Positions 29,683 through 38,891 of a stretch of 64,000 nucleotides of DNA are shown here, in pieces. This stretch comes from an uncultured Bacteroidota bacterium (lineage in GTDB: Bacteria; Bacteroidota; Bacteroidia; Flavobacteriales; Flavobacteriaceae). The notes beneath the pieces are model-generated. The model saw only the letters and a program-made list of their open reading frames with translations, was not told the origin of the DNA and made no database searches. Both the position numbers and the translations under genes were made by a program. The stretch lies in the NCBI GenBank assembly GCA_902523635.1, contig CABZAE010000005.1:1-64000 (forward strand). Reading direction: 5' to 3'. Numbering within the stretch: the stretch's first letter is position 1; every line of letters begins with the position of its first letter.

Positions 29683-31122
29683 TTGAAAGAATCTGAGCTT
29701 AAAATAAGTTTGATCGAATCAATGATTCCACTATTGTGTTTGATTTTACTTTTGTCTTACAACGTATTTGTTTTTGGTGATTCTGCTATGGATGGATCAA
29801 ACCAATTTATTCTTCTTTTGGGTGCATCAGTAGGTATTTTTATAGGTATTAGATCTGGAATTAGCTTTAAAAAAATGATCAATTATGTGTCATCAAATCT
29901 AAAATCAATTACCGGAGCTATTTTAATTTTACTTTTAGTGGGGTCGCTTTCTGGAACATGGTTGATCAGCGGAATCATACCATCAATGATATATTATGGC
30001 TTACAAGTGCTAAACCCCAATGTTTTTTTACCATCTTGTTTAGTAATATGTGCTGTAATTTCTCTTTCAACTGGAAGTAGTTGGACAACTTCTGCAACTG
30101 TTGGTATAGCACTTATAGGAATTGGAAAGGCTTTGGGAATTCCCTCCGGAATGGTTGCTGGAGCTGTAATTTCTGGAGCATACTTTGGTGATAAACTATC
30201 TCCACTCAGTGATACAACTAATTTGGCTCCTGCTGTTTCTAACACTGATTTATTCACTCACATTAGATACCTAACTATCACAACAATTCCAACAATATTA
30301 GTTGCACTAATAATTTTGTCCATATTAAATCTTTTCACAGAAGTTAATGGATCATCAGAAAACGAATCAATGTTGAATTCAATTAAAGACACATTTTACA
30401 TCTCTCCATTTTTATTTATAGTACCTATTGTTGTCGTTTTTATGATTTTCAAAAAAACCCCACCATTAATTGCATTATTCATAGGAACAGTTTTGGGAGC
30501 TGTTTTTGCACTTTTTTTTCAAATCGATACAATAAGTCAAATTTCAGGAGGAAATAATAACATCAGTGATGTATATAAAGTAATTTTAAACTCTATCACC
30601 GTTGAAACAGAAATTGAATCAGGGAATAAAATCCTAAATGAATTATTTAGTAGTGGTGGTATGAAAGGAATGTTAAATACAATTTGGTTAGTAATTTGTG
30701 CTATGGTTTTTGGTGGAATTATGGAAGCAATTGGCGCCCTAAAAAGAATTAGTAATTTTCTTCTAAATATAGGAAAGTCAACTTTCTCACTTTTTGCAAG
30801 TACCGTAGGGAGTTGTTTAACTATCAATCTTAGTGCATCTGACCAATACTTGTCCATTGTTATCCCTGGAAAAATGTTTTCAAAAGCATATGAGGACAAA
30901 GGTCTAGCACCTGAAAATTTAAGTAGAACTCTTGAGGATTCAGGGACAGTCACATCTGTACTAATCCCATGGAATACATGTGGAGCTTACCAATCTGGTA
31001 TATTAGGTGTAGGTGTATTGGAATATTTTGTTTATGCCATATTTAACTGGCTGAGTCCATTCACAACTCTTTTTATTGCCGCAATCAATTTTAAAATCAA
31101 ACAACTCAATAAATCCGTTTAA
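29683..31122 (+). CDS. nhaC: Na+/H+ antiporter, NhaC family
   Basis: A 479-residue membrane protein with about 11-12 hydrophobic helices. NhaC-family features are the GSSWTTSATVGIALIGIGKALG region, SGAYFGDKLSPLSDTTNLAP near residue 170, the LIALFIGTVLGA helix, and the C-terminal SGTVTSVLIPWNTCGAYQ motif. The family exchanges Na+ for H+, fitting a marine lifestyle. The start is uncertain: the frame opens with TTG at 29683, and the first ATG (about residue 14) would cut into the first helix, so TTG is preferred. It is divergent from lpd and followed by ftsK after 43 bases. Confidence 0.88.
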   Translation: MKESELKISLIESMIPLLCLILLLSYNVFVFGDSAMDGSNQFILLLGASVGIFIGIRSGISFKKMINYVSSNLKSITGAILILLLVGSLSGTWLISGIIPSMIYYGLQVLNPNVFLPSCLVICAVISLSTGSSWTTSATVGIALIGIGKALGIPSGMVAGAVISGAYFGDKLSPLSDTTNLAPAVSNTDLFTHIRYLTITTIPTILVALIILSILNLFTEVNGSSENESMLNSIKDTFYISPFLFIVPIVVVFMIFKKTPPLIALFIGTVLGAVFALFFQIDTISQISGGNNNISDVYKVILNSITVETEIESGNKILNELFSSGGMKGMLNTIWLVICAMVFGGIMEAIGALKRISNFLLNIGKSTFSLFASTVGSCLTINLSASDQYLSIVIPGKMFSKAYEDKGLAPENLSRTLEDSGTVTSVLIPWNTCGAYQSGILGVGVLEYFVYAIFNWLSPFTTLFIAAINFKIKQLNKSV

Positions 31123-31165
31123 CTATAATTAATAATTATATGTTTACTTTTGTTTTAGATCTCCA

Positions 31166-33538
31166 ATGAGCAAAAGAAATTTAAAACAAAGTATATCAAA
31201 TTTTTTTGCACTTAGCAGAAGAAAGCAAATCCTTCTAGGTATATTTCTAGTTCTGTTTTCCATTATTTTATTTGCTTCAATGTTTTCGTATTTTGATACA
31301 TGGAGAATTGATCAGTCTGAATTAAATAATTTTTTTGATTCATCTTCAGTAAGTGAAAATATTGGAAAAAAATTTGGTGCATTGATAAGTCATTTTTTGA
31401 TTTATAAAATGTTTGGAATTTCATCATTCATTTTTTCATTTCTATTTTTCATCACTGGAATTACATATTTTGTTGGAGCTAGTTCCAAAAAGTTAATTGA
31501 TAAGTGGTTTTGGGGTATTTATTTAATGATATTGATCTCAGTATTTATGAGTTTTAACTTTAAAAATAAGCTACTTGGTGGTTCGATTGGTTTTGAGGTT
31601 GTTGACTACACAATATCATTTTTTGGAAAAATTGGTGTTATTTCATTTTTAACATTTGGATTTTCATATTTATTTGTAATCTATTTCAATTTAAAACCAG
31701 AAAACATTTATAATAAAATAAAAAAATATTTCTTCTTAAATAGGAAGAAAAAAGATATAGTAAAAAAAGAAAATTCCCTTGAAGATAACATTGAAAAGGT
31801 TAATATTGATATTCAATCCAATAATGAAAATAAACAAGATATTGGAGTAAATATTAATAAGGATATTAAACCTACTATTGAAAATTTTTCATCATTAAAA
31901 AACAAACCAGATAAATCTGAAAGAGATAACAATGAAGAGATTAAAATTGAAATAAAAGAAAGTGTTGAAGAAGAAATATTCGATGATGAGATAATAGCAA
32001 AAAATTTAGTGAAAAAGTTTGGTGAATATGATCACACGTTAGAACTTAAAAACTTCAAGCCTCCAACAGTTGAACTCTTAAAAGACTACGATAACGGAGG
32101 TGTAATTACAATAGATGAAGATGAACTGGAGGAAAATAAAGAAAAAATTATTGAGACTTTAGGTAATTATAAAATTGGCATAGATCAGATTAAGGCCACT
32201 ATTGGTCCAACTGTCACTTTATACGAAATTATTCCCGAAGCAGGTATTAGAATTTCAAAAATTAAAAATTTAGAAGATGATATTGCACTATCGCTTTCAG
32301 CACTAGGAATTAGAATCATAGCTCCTATCCCAGGGAAGGGAACAATCGGGATAGAAGTTCCTAATAAAAATCCCTCATTAGTTTCCATGAAGTCTGTGAT
32401 TTCTGCAAAAAACTTTCAGGAAGCTGAAATGGAATTGCCCATCGCAATTGGAAAAACCATCAGTAATGAAACTTATGTAATGGATCTAACAAAAATGCCA
32501 CATTTACTTATGGCAGGTGCTACTGGTCAAGGGAAATCAGTTGGACTGAATGCAGTACTAACATCTTTAATTTATAAAAAACATCCCTCAGAAGTCAAGT
32601 TTGTACTAGTGGATCCAAAGAAAGTTGAATTAACCTTATTTAATAAAATTGAAAGACATTATCTGGCAAAGCTCCCTGATTCAAATGAAGCAATAATCAC
32701 CGACAACAAAGAGGTAATCAAAACATTGAATTCAATGTGTATTGAAATGGATAACAGATACGAGCTCCTCAAAAATGCTTTATGCAGAAACATAAAAGAA
32801 TACAATATCAAATTTAAAGAAAGAAAACTAAACCTTGACTCAGGGAATAATTTTCTTCCTTACATCGTTTTAATAATTGATGAATTTGCTGACTTAATCA
32901 TGACTGCTGGCAAAGAAGTTGAAACACCCATTGCAAGATTAGCACAACTTGCCAGAGCTGTAGGTATACATTTAATTATAGCAACTCAAAGACCTTCGGT
33001 AAACGTTATTACTGGAATTATAAAAGCTAACTTCCCTGCTAGAATAGCATTTAGGGTTACATCAAAAATTGATTCGAGAACAATCTTAGATAGTGGCGGT
33101 GCAGATCAATTGATCGGAAGAGGAGATATGTTATACACTCAGGGAAATGATTTGGTAAGAATTCAATGTGCTTTTGTTGATACACCTGAAATTCAAAAAA
33201 TAACAGAATTTATTGGTTCACAAACTGGATACGCTGGTGCTCATGAGCTTCCCGAATATATTGGAGATGACTCCTCTACTACTCTAGATAATAATATTGA
33301 AGAAAGAGATGTTCTTTTTAAAGAAGCAGCAGAGGTAATAGTAATAGCTCAACAAGGTTCAGCATCACTTTTACAAAGAAAAATGAAATTAGGATACAAT
33401 AGAGCTGGCAGGATTATTGATCAACTTGAAGCAGCGGGAATAGTTGGTCCTTTTGAGGGAAGTAGAGCTCGAGAGGTACTAATAAGTGATATTGCATCAT
33501 TAAACGCTTTTTTTGAAGACGAAAGAAAATCATCATGA
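31166..33538 (+). CDS. ftsK: DNA translocase FtsK
   Basis: A 790-residue division-septum DNA pump. Residues 20-190 contain four membrane helices. A lysine- and glutamate-rich linker spans about 190-280, shorter than in E. coli (total 1329). The motor has Walker A in MAGATGQGKSVGLN (about residue 450), Walker B in VLIIDEFADLIM, and the TQRPSVNVITG segment. The C-terminal gamma winged helix includes QQGSASLLQRKMKLGYNRAGRI and ends GPFEGSRAREVL, the part that reads polarity sequences on DNA. It starts a run with the LolA-like, LptF/G-like and RibB genes, all overlapping by four bases (ATGA). Confidence 0.95.
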   Translation: MSKRNLKQSISNFFALSRRKQILLGIFLVLFSIILFASMFSYFDTWRIDQSELNNFFDSSSVSENIGKKFGALISHFLIYKMFGISSFIFSFLFFITGITYFVGASSKKLIDKWFWGIYLMILISVFMSFNFKNKLLGGSIGFEVVDYTISFFGKIGVISFLTFGFSYLFVIYFNLKPENIYNKIKKYFFLNRKKKDIVKKENSLEDNIEKVNIDIQSNNENKQDIGVNINKDIKPTIENFSSLKNKPDKSERDNNEEIKIEIKESVEEEIFDDEIIAKNLVKKFGEYDHTLELKNFKPPTVELLKDYDNGGVITIDEDELEENKEKIIETLGNYKIGIDQIKATIGPTVTLYEIIPEAGIRISKIKNLEDDIALSLSALGIRIIAPIPGKGTIGIEVPNKNPSLVSMKSVISAKNFQEAEMELPIAIGKTISNETYVMDLTKMPHLLMAGATGQGKSVGLNAVLTSLIYKKHPSEVKFVLVDPKKVELTLFNKIERHYLAKLPDSNEAIITDNKEVIKTLNSMCIEMDNRYELLKNALCRNIKEYNIKFKERKLNLDSGNNFLPYIVLIIDEFADLIMTAGKEVETPIARLAQLARAVGIHLIIATQRPSVNVITGIIKANFPARIAFRVTSKIDSRTILDSGGADQLIGRGDMLYTQGNDLVRIQCAFVDTPEIQKITEFIGSQTGYAGAHELPEYIGDDSSTTLDNNIEERDVLFKEAAEVIVIAQQGSASLLQRKMKLGYNRAGRIIDQLEAAGIVGPFEGSRAREVLISDIASLNAFFEDERKSS

Positions 33539-34146
33539 GAAATTTATTGTTTATATTATTTTGTTCCTCAAATTTTTTAATTTCTCAAAATGATCCCACT
33601 GCAGAAAAAATAGTAGAAGATGTATTAAAAAAAATTAATACTGCGAATACAATTAAAATAGATTTTACTCTCGAGCAAAAAAAAACGGAACAAACTGGTA
33701 CATTAAAACTAAAAGGTAACAAGTTTCATTTAGATTTTATGGGTATAAAACAACTAAGTGATTCAATGTATATTTATACAATTATTGACAGCAATCAAGA
33801 GGTTATTATTTCAAAAATTAGTGAAGCTGATAACAGTCTCAAGCCTAGTAATTTATTTAATTTTTTTAAAAGTGGTTATCATTATAAAAATCTAATTAGA
33901 AAAAAAAACACTAACAATATTATAATTAGACTTGTTCCAACTGAAAACAGTAATAACGAAAGTGAGTTTTTATTGACCATAGACAATCAAAAAAAAGAAA
34001 TTATTGAAATCTCCGAAGTCAGTAGTTCCAGTAGTATAATTGTAAAAATTAATTCTATTTCATTTAATCCAGAATTTGGTGACGAAAATTTTACGTTTAA
34101 TAAAAATAATTATAGAGATTATTATGTAGAAAGTGTAGAACTATGA
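33535..34146 (+). CDS. LolA-like outer-membrane lipoprotein carrier
   Basis: A 203-residue exported protein: signal peptide MRNLLFILFCSSNFLISQ, then a LolA-type sheet with TAEKIVEDVLKKIN, a TGTLKLKGNKFHLDFMGI strand pair and the SDSMYIYTII strand. LolA carries lipoproteins across the periplasm in a hydrophobic cup. In Bacteroidetes the gene commonly follows ftsK, exactly as here, where its ATG overlaps the ftsK stop. Sequence similarity is by overall pattern rather than by catalytic motif, so the name is a family-level assignment. Confidence 0.82.
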   Translation: MRNLLFILFCSSNFLISQNDPTAEKIVEDVLKKINTANTIKIDFTLEQKKTEQTGTLKLKGNKFHLDFMGIKQLSDSMYIYTIIDSNQEVIISKISEADNSLKPSNLFNFFKSGYHYKNLIRKKNTNNIIIRLVPTENSNNESEFLLTIDNQKKEIIEISEVSSSSSIIVKINSISFNPEFGDENFTFNKNNYRDYYVESVEL

Positions 34147-35588
34147 AAATTATTGATAAGCTCATATTGGTTTCATATGTGAAGATTTTCGTGAGCTTTT
34201 TTTTCATTTTAATGTCAATTTTTATAATACAAATTATTTGGGTTTTTATAGATGACTTAGCTGGAAAAGAAGTTGATTTTGAAATCATCTTAAAATTTCT
34301 TTTATACTACTCGCCTAAATTACTTCCACTTGTAATTCCTTTGACCGTTTTATTAGCCTCAATAATGACATATGGTAATTTGGCTGAAAATTATGAAATG
34401 GCTGCAATAAAGTCATCTGGCGTTTCGCTTTTTAAATCCATGAGAAGTTTAGTAATTTTTAATTCTATCTTGTGTTTTAGTATGTTTTATGTAGCTAATA
34501 CTTTAATTCCGTACGCAGAATTTAAGTCCTATAACCTTCGAAAAAATTTAGCAAAATTAAAACCAGCACTTGCTATATCCGAGGGTATTTTTAATGAATT
34601 AAATGAATTAAATATAAAAGTTAAAAATAAATATGGACCAGATAATAATTTACTTGAAGATGTCATTATTCATAAGCAGAATAAAGATAATATGAACTTC
34701 CTGGTAATTAAAGCCAGTGAGGGAGAACTTGTTAGTACAAATAATAAAGATATTTTACAATTAATTCTTCGTGATGGCAAAAGATTTGAGGAGATACAAG
34801 CAATGAATAATGAAAAGCAAACAAAACCACACTCTTACGTATCATTTGAAAAGTATATAATGAATATTGATTTAAGTAATTTCAATCAAGTTGATTTTGA
34901 GAATGAGAAATACAACAATACTTACAGGATGCAAAATGTTGTTCAGTTAAATTATAGTATTGATTCACTTTCAAAAAAAATCAAAAAAACTTATGAAAAT
35001 TTTGGCAAAAGTTTCTTTACAAGGACTGGGATTACAAATTTTAAAACTACAATTCGAACTGACAAGTTGAATTTCGACAAAAAACTCTACAAAAATTACC
35101 GTGAACATTTGAAGGATTACCCTAAAGAGATCAGAGTTTCGATATTAAATTCTTCATTAAATAACATAACAAGTCAGGTACAAGTACTTAATAATCAGAA
35201 ATCAAACTTTTTTATAAAGGAAAAGATTATCAACTTACATAAATCAAATTTATTTGATAAATATTCTTTTGCTTTAGCTTCAATCATTTTATTCTTTGTT
35301 GGTGCTCCACTGGGTGCCTTAATTAGAAAAGGAGGGTTTGGATTTCCAATGGTAATATCTTTAGTTTTATTTTTGACTTATCACTTTGCTGGTACTTTCG
35401 CAAGAAATGCTGCTGAAGATGGAAGTATAGATCCCGCTTTGGGGAGTTGGATTCCAAATTTAATCATGTTTCCTTTAGGACTTTATTTAGTTTGGAGGGC
35501 ATCAGCTGATAAATCTATGATAAACCTCAAAAATATTTTTACAGCTAATAAAAAGTTTTTTTTAAATACTAAATTTTTTAAAAAATGA
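34143..35588 (+). CDS. LptF/LptG family permease (LPS export)
   Basis: A 481-residue membrane protein of the YjgP/YjgQ family. Three N-terminal helices (IIDKLILVSYVKIF, LLPLVIPLTVLLASIMTYG, VIFNSILCFSMFYVANT) are followed by a periplasmic jellyroll-like domain (about residues 140-250), an extended lysine-rich helical region and three C-terminal helices (FALASIILFFVGAPLGALIRKGGFG). The motif ENYEMAAIKSSGVSLF is the coupling segment that contacts the LptB ATPase. Together with a partner it would pull lipopolysaccharide from the inner membrane. Whether it is LptF or LptG cannot be decided. Overlaps neighbours by four bases on each side. Confidence 0.88.
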   Translation: MKIIDKLILVSYVKIFVSFFFILMSIFIIQIIWVFIDDLAGKEVDFEIILKFLLYYSPKLLPLVIPLTVLLASIMTYGNLAENYEMAAIKSSGVSLFKSMRSLVIFNSILCFSMFYVANTLIPYAEFKSYNLRKNLAKLKPALAISEGIFNELNELNIKVKNKYGPDNNLLEDVIIHKQNKDNMNFLVIKASEGELVSTNNKDILQLILRDGKRFEEIQAMNNEKQTKPHSYVSFEKYIMNIDLSNFNQVDFENEKYNNTYRMQNVVQLNYSIDSLSKKIKKTYENFGKSFFTRTGITNFKTTIRTDKLNFDKKLYKNYREHLKDYPKEIRVSILNSSLNNITSQVQVLNNQKSNFFIKEKIINLHKSNLFDKYSFALASIILFFVGAPLGALIRKGGFGFPMVISLVLFLTYHFAGTFARNAAEDGSIDPALGSWIPNLIMFPLGLYLVWRASADKSMINLKNIFTANKKFFLNTKFFKK

Positions 35589-36721
35589 AGGTTAATATTA
35601 GTTCTGAGCTCAACAAAATATCCGAAGCTATTGATGATATAAAAAATGGTAAATTGATAATTGTTGTAGATGATGAGAACAGAGAGAATGAAGGTGATTT
35701 TATATGTGCTGCTGAAAAGACATCTCCTGAAATCATTAATTTTATGGCTAAACATGGTAGGGGGTTAATTTGTGTTCCATTAACAGAAAAAAGATCAAAA
35801 AAATTAAACCTAAATCCCATGGTTGCCAATAATACAGATCCAATGGATACGGCCTTCACAATTTCTGTAGACTTAAAAGGAAATGGAGTAAGTTCAGGCA
35901 TCTCTGCATCAGATAGATCAAAAACTATAAAGGCATTAGTTGACTCTAAAACAAAATCAAAGGATCTAGCTCGACCTGGTCATATATTTCCTCTAATTGC
36001 TAAAGACGGAGGTGTTTTGAGACGAACTGGCCATACTGAAGCGGCAATTGATTTTTCCAGACTAGCTGGATTTAGTCCAGTAGGAGTAATATGCGAAATA
36101 ATGAAAGAGGATGGATCGATGGCAAGATTGCCGGATCTTTTCGAAATAGCAAAAAAATTCGACTTAAAAATTGTTTCTATTGAAGATTTGATTGCATACA
36201 GAATGAGGCATGATAGTTTAATTTCAAAAATTGAAAGTTTTAATTTAAACACAATTTATGGAAAGTTTAAACTACACGCATTCCAGCAAAATAATAATGA
36301 TCAAATTCACCTAGCTTTATCTAAAGGTAATTGGAAAAAAAATGAACCTGTTTTAGTTAGAATAAATTCTTCAAAAGTAAATAATGATATATTAAACTCG
36401 TTCGTTTCTAATAATGATTTAGACTTAAAATCAATTTTTAAAAAAATTAATGATTGTGAAAGAGGAGTTGTTGTTTTTATAAATCAAAACCCTAGTAACA
36501 TAAATATTATGATGAGATTGCGTCAATTAAAGGCCCTAAAAGATAAAAAAACTATTAAATCATACACCCCTAAAGTTGATAAAAGGGATTTTGGTATTGG
36601 AGCTCAAATCTTGCACAAACTTGGAATCAATAAAATTGACTTACTAACAAACAGTAAAAAAATAAAAAGAGTTGGTATTACCGGATACGGTCTCGAAATA
36701 GTCAATTATATCAAATATTAA
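35585..36721 (+). CDS. ribB: 3,4-dihydroxy-2-butanone-4-phosphate synthase with degenerate GTP cyclohydrolase II domain
   Basis: A 378-residue RibBA-type protein. The N-terminal RibB half (1-205) is intact: VVDDENRENEGDFICAAE, SASDRSKTIKALV, RPGHIFPLIAK and GHTEAAIDFSRLAG contain the metal and substrate residues for converting ribulose 5-phosphate in riboflavin synthesis. The C-terminal half keeps the GTP cyclohydrolase II fold pattern (HLALSKGNW, PVLVRINSS, KRDFGIGAQILHKLGI). However, the zinc cysteines expected in a GxxxRCDCG loop are absent (NSFVSNNDLD), and the RQEGRGIGL segment reads NQNPSNINIM. The second half is therefore probably inactive, and a separate RibA is expected elsewhere. 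The stop shares TTAA with the convergent permease gene. Confidence 0.9.
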   Translation: MKVNISSELNKISEAIDDIKNGKLIIVVDDENRENEGDFICAAEKTSPEIINFMAKHGRGLICVPLTEKRSKKLNLNPMVANNTDPMDTAFTISVDLKGNGVSSGISASDRSKTIKALVDSKTKSKDLARPGHIFPLIAKDGGVLRRTGHTEAAIDFSRLAGFSPVGVICEIMKEDGSMARLPDLFEIAKKFDLKIVSIEDLIAYRMRHDSLISKIESFNLNTIYGKFKLHAFQQNNNDQIHLALSKGNWKKNEPVLVRINSSKVNNDILNSFVSNNDLDLKSIFKKINDCERGVVVFINQNPSNINIMMRLRQLKALKDKKTIKSYTPKVDKRDFGIGAQILHKLGINKIDLLTNSKKIKRVGITGYGLEIVNYIKY

Positions 36722-37482
36722 AAAAACCATAGCTTTATTGCCATAAAAACAACGATTACTACTAGGAATAATCTGACTACTTTTTCTCCCTTCTTAACTG
36801 ACCATCGACTTGTAAACCAACCTCCATTCAAAGTTCCTAATCCCAAACAAATCCCGTAAGTCCAGTCGACCATATCATTAATAACAAATGTGAGAAATGC
36901 CCCAATGGTATAAACCAACACCACAACAACTTTAGTAGCATTTACCTTTAATAAATCAAGGTGATTATAAAAATGTAAGAAAAGCATAATCACAAAACCA
37001 ATTCCAGCATTCACAAACCCCCCATACAATCCAATAAAAAAAAATGATATACATGAAATAATTAAATATTTACCTTTAATTCTAATTATTTCATCGGAAT
37101 TAATAATTCTAGGTTTGAAAATTATAATTATTACCACAATAATCATTATTAATGATAAAATTTTATTGAATAAATCTCCCTCAATTTCTACTGCGATATT
37201 AGCACCGATAATTGAGCCTAGCAGTGCAAAAGCACCTATGTAGGCACTGAATGGATAAGTTGATAATCCTTTACTTTTGAATCCCATGTTAGCTGAAAAA
37301 GCTGTCATCATAATTGCAATCCTGTTTGTTCCATTTGCAACAGAGGGCGGTAAGCCTAAAAAAATTAATAGAGGTAATGTAAGAAGTGATCCTCCCCCTG
37401 CCATCGTATTAATTACACCGACTAAAAAACCAACAAATACCAATAAGGGGTATTCCCAAGGCAAGGATGTTGTCAAGTCCAT
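36718..37482 (-). CDS. TauE/SafE (TSUP) family permease
   Basis: A 254-residue membrane protein with about eight hydrophobic helices. The family motif GVINTMAGGGSLLTLPLLIFLGLPPSVANGTNR at the N-terminal repeat is echoed in the second half (GLYGGFVNAGIGFVIMLFL, LLKVNATKVVVVLVYT, GGWFTSRWSVKKGEKVVRLF), showing the internal duplication typical of TSUP proteins. The family exports sulfite, sulfoacetate or related organosulfur anions. No sulfur-metabolism gene is adjacent, so the substrate is open. The start ATG is clear; the 3' end shares its stop with ribB. Confidence 0.87.
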   Translation of the reverse strand: MDLTTSLPWEYPLLVFVGFLVGVINTMAGGGSLLTLPLLIFLGLPPSVANGTNRIAIMMTAFSANMGFKSKGLSTYPFSAYIGAFALLGSIIGANIAVEIEGDLFNKILSLIMIIVVIIIIFKPRIINSDEIIRIKGKYLIISCISFFFIGLYGGFVNAGIGFVIMLFLHFYNHLDLLKVNATKVVVVLVYTIGAFLTFVINDMVDWTYGICLGLGTLNGGWFTSRWSVKKGEKVVRLFLVVIVVFMAIKLWFF

Positions 37483-37533
37483 TTTTCAAATCTAATCAAT
37501 ATAAAGAGATGTTGTAATGTATAATCAACAAAA

Positions 37534-37564
37534 TTGTATCAATTTAAAAAAGGACATATATTTG
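37534..37564 (+). promoter_or_regulatory. Promoter of tRNA-Ser
   Basis: TTG (37534-37536), 20 bases, then TATATTTG (37557-37564) matches the Bacteroidetes -33/-7 promoter. The -7 box ends nine bases before the first tRNA base. This is one of the clearest promoters in the window. Confidence 0.75.
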
Positions 37565-37573
37565 CACACTATT

Positions 37574-37658
37574 GGAGGAATGGCAGAGTGGTCGAATGCG
37601 GCAGTCTTGAAAACTGTTGAGGGTCACACCTCCGGGGGTTCGAATCCCTCTTCCTCCG
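37574..37658 (+). tRNA. tRNA-Ser (anticodon TGA)
   Basis: A class II tRNA of 85 bases. The acceptor stem pairs GGAGGAA with TTCCTCC and is followed by discriminator G. The anticodon stem CAGT/ACTG holds the loop CTTGAAA with anticodon TGA at 37608-37610. A long variable arm (GAGG, GTCACA loop, CCTC) is typical of serine tRNA. The T arm reads GGGGGTTCGAATCCC. The sequence after the discriminator is CAAAA, so CCA is not encoded and must be added. It reads UCA and, by wobble, other UCN codons. Confidence 0.97.
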
Positions 37659-37659
37659 C

Positions 37660-37700
37660 AAAACCCTTGTAAGTAACCAATTTACAGGGGTTTTAATTTT
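37660..37700 (+). terminator. Terminator of tRNA-Ser
   Basis: AAAACCCTTGTAA (37660-37672) pairs with TTACAGGGGTTTT (37682-37694) as a 13-bp stem with one T-G pair and a 9-base loop, followed by AATTTTG. The stem starts at the end of the tRNA. The T-run is short and interrupted, but the A-rich left flank means it could also work on the minus strand. Confidence 0.65.
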
Positions 37701-37811
37701 GTTTACTGAAATCGTTGTTCAACCATTAAATTTTCATAAAAAACACCTTGTGGTGAATCAAAATTTATAATTATTTTACGTTAGTACTCCGGTTTATATT
37801 TAAAAAAAATT
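37695..37811. other. Intergenic spacer between tRNA-Ser and the EEP-family gene
   Basis: The whole gene-free stretch between the TauE/SafE and EEP genes (37483-37811) holds only the tRNA with its promoter and terminator. In the remaining bases I see one small inverted repeat (CACC-TTGT-GGTG near 37744-37755) and AT-rich sequence before the next start, with no exact TAnnTTTG box. Confidence 0.4.
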
Positions 37812-38732
37812 ATGTTCATTAAATTAAGGGCTTCTCTTGTATTAATTATAATATTTTTTTGTTCAAATTTTTATGGCCAAAAAAAATCATTTAAAGTAAT
37901 GACATGGAACATTTTGCACGGGGGAAACGAAATTGAAGATGGTCAACAAAATGTTGTAAAAATAATCAAGGAGATTAATCCCGATATTATACTCATGGTA
38001 GAAACATACGGATCAGGACCATACATTGCAAATGAACTTGGATATAACTTTCATCTAGTTGCTCGTGAGGGGACCTCTATTGATGATAAATCAGTTAATC
38101 TTTCAGTTTTTTCCAAATTTCCATTTGGGGAGAGAATCGATACAGACTATCCATTTTTCTTAGGTGGATCCGAAATTATTATTGATGGAATTAAAATGCG
38201 TTTTTTATCAAATTGGTTTCATTATCTACCTTGGAATAATGAACCTGAAAAAATGGGAAAAACAGCAGAAGAGCTCCTAGAATGGGAAAAAACAGAACAC
38301 AGATACAACATGATTGAAAAAGTTTTACCATATTTTGAAAAATATGCTGCTCAATCTGATTTGATTCCTGTAATCGTTGGAGGTGATATGAATAGCCCAT
38401 CTCACCTGGACTGGTCCAAAAAAACTAAAAAAATTCATAATAATCTTGTGGTACCATGGTATTCAACAAAAATTTTTGAGGATGTTGGTTATTCAGATTC
38501 ATTTAGAGAAAAAAACCCAAATCCTTTAAAAAAACCAGGTATAACTTGGGATAATAAAATGAGAAATGATTCACATCGAATAGATTATATATTTTACAAA
38601 GGAAAAAACTTAAAGGTGATTAAATCTTATTCATACATGGCATTTTTTAATGAACCAATTGTAATTAATGGCAAGAAAATATCCTATCCGTCAGACCACG
38701 GAATTGTAGTTACAGAATTTAAACTTAATTAG
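37812..38732 (+). CDS. Secreted endonuclease/exonuclease/phosphatase (EEP) family protein
   Basis: A 306-residue protein with a signal peptide (hydrophobic to about residue 20, ending SNFYGQ). The EEP fold shows the metal-site motifs MTWNILHGG (Asn near 30), a VETYG strand with the metal-ligand Glu, GGDMNSPSHLDW (Asp and Asn), and the C-terminal RIDYIFYKGK and SDHGIVVTEF with the catalytic Asp-His. Family members hydrolyse phosphodiesters in nucleic acids, sphingomyelin or inositol phosphates. Its secretion and position near a fucose locus suggest scavenging of organic phosphate or DNA from outside, but the substrate is unknown. The next gene (GH29) starts 159 bases downstream. Confidence 0.85.
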   Translation: MFIKLRASLVLIIIFFCSNFYGQKKSFKVMTWNILHGGNEIEDGQQNVVKIIKEINPDIILMVETYGSGPYIANELGYNFHLVAREGTSIDDKSVNLSVFSKFPFGERIDTDYPFFLGGSEIIIDGIKMRFLSNWFHYLPWNNEPEKMGKTAEELLEWEKTEHRYNMIEKVLPYFEKYAAQSDLIPVIVGGDMNSPSHLDWSKKTKKIHNNLVVPWYSTKIFEDVGYSDSFREKNPNPLKKPGITWDNKMRNDSHRIDYIFYKGKNLKVIKSYSYMAFFNEPIVINGKKISYPSDHGIVVTEFKLN

Positions 38733-38891
38733 TTCTTTAGGATGTATGAAGTTCTAAATTAAAAATTTAATTGACCATGATCCATTACTGGTGAATGTGG
38801 GCAATGTAAATAATAAGTCATCGAACCTTTTTTCTTTGAATACGATAATTTACTAAATTCAAATTTTATTTAGCTATATAAATTTTATAAT
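38733..38891. other. Spacer upstream of the GH29 gene
   Basis: This 159-base stretch holds no gene I can support. A local frame near 38775-38815 reads ITGECGQCK before two stops, which might be a relic of a Cys-containing protein end, but it is too short to assign. No exact TAnnTTTG promoter box is present before the fucosidase start. Confidence 0.3.

Noticed and set aside
30537-30953. A 138-codon open frame antisense to the nhaC gene
   Set aside because: It lies fully inside a conserved membrane protein gene, has no recognisable domain and mirrors the hydrophobic codons of the opposite strand.
36236-36721. Active GTP cyclohydrolase II in the RibBA protein
   Set aside because: Zinc cysteines and the RQEGRGIGL segment are missing, so activity is unlikely.
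37574-37720. tRNA-Ser as an integration site for a mobile element
   Set aside because: No integrase gene and no repeated copy of the tRNA 3' end is visible in the window; the flanking genes are ordinary.
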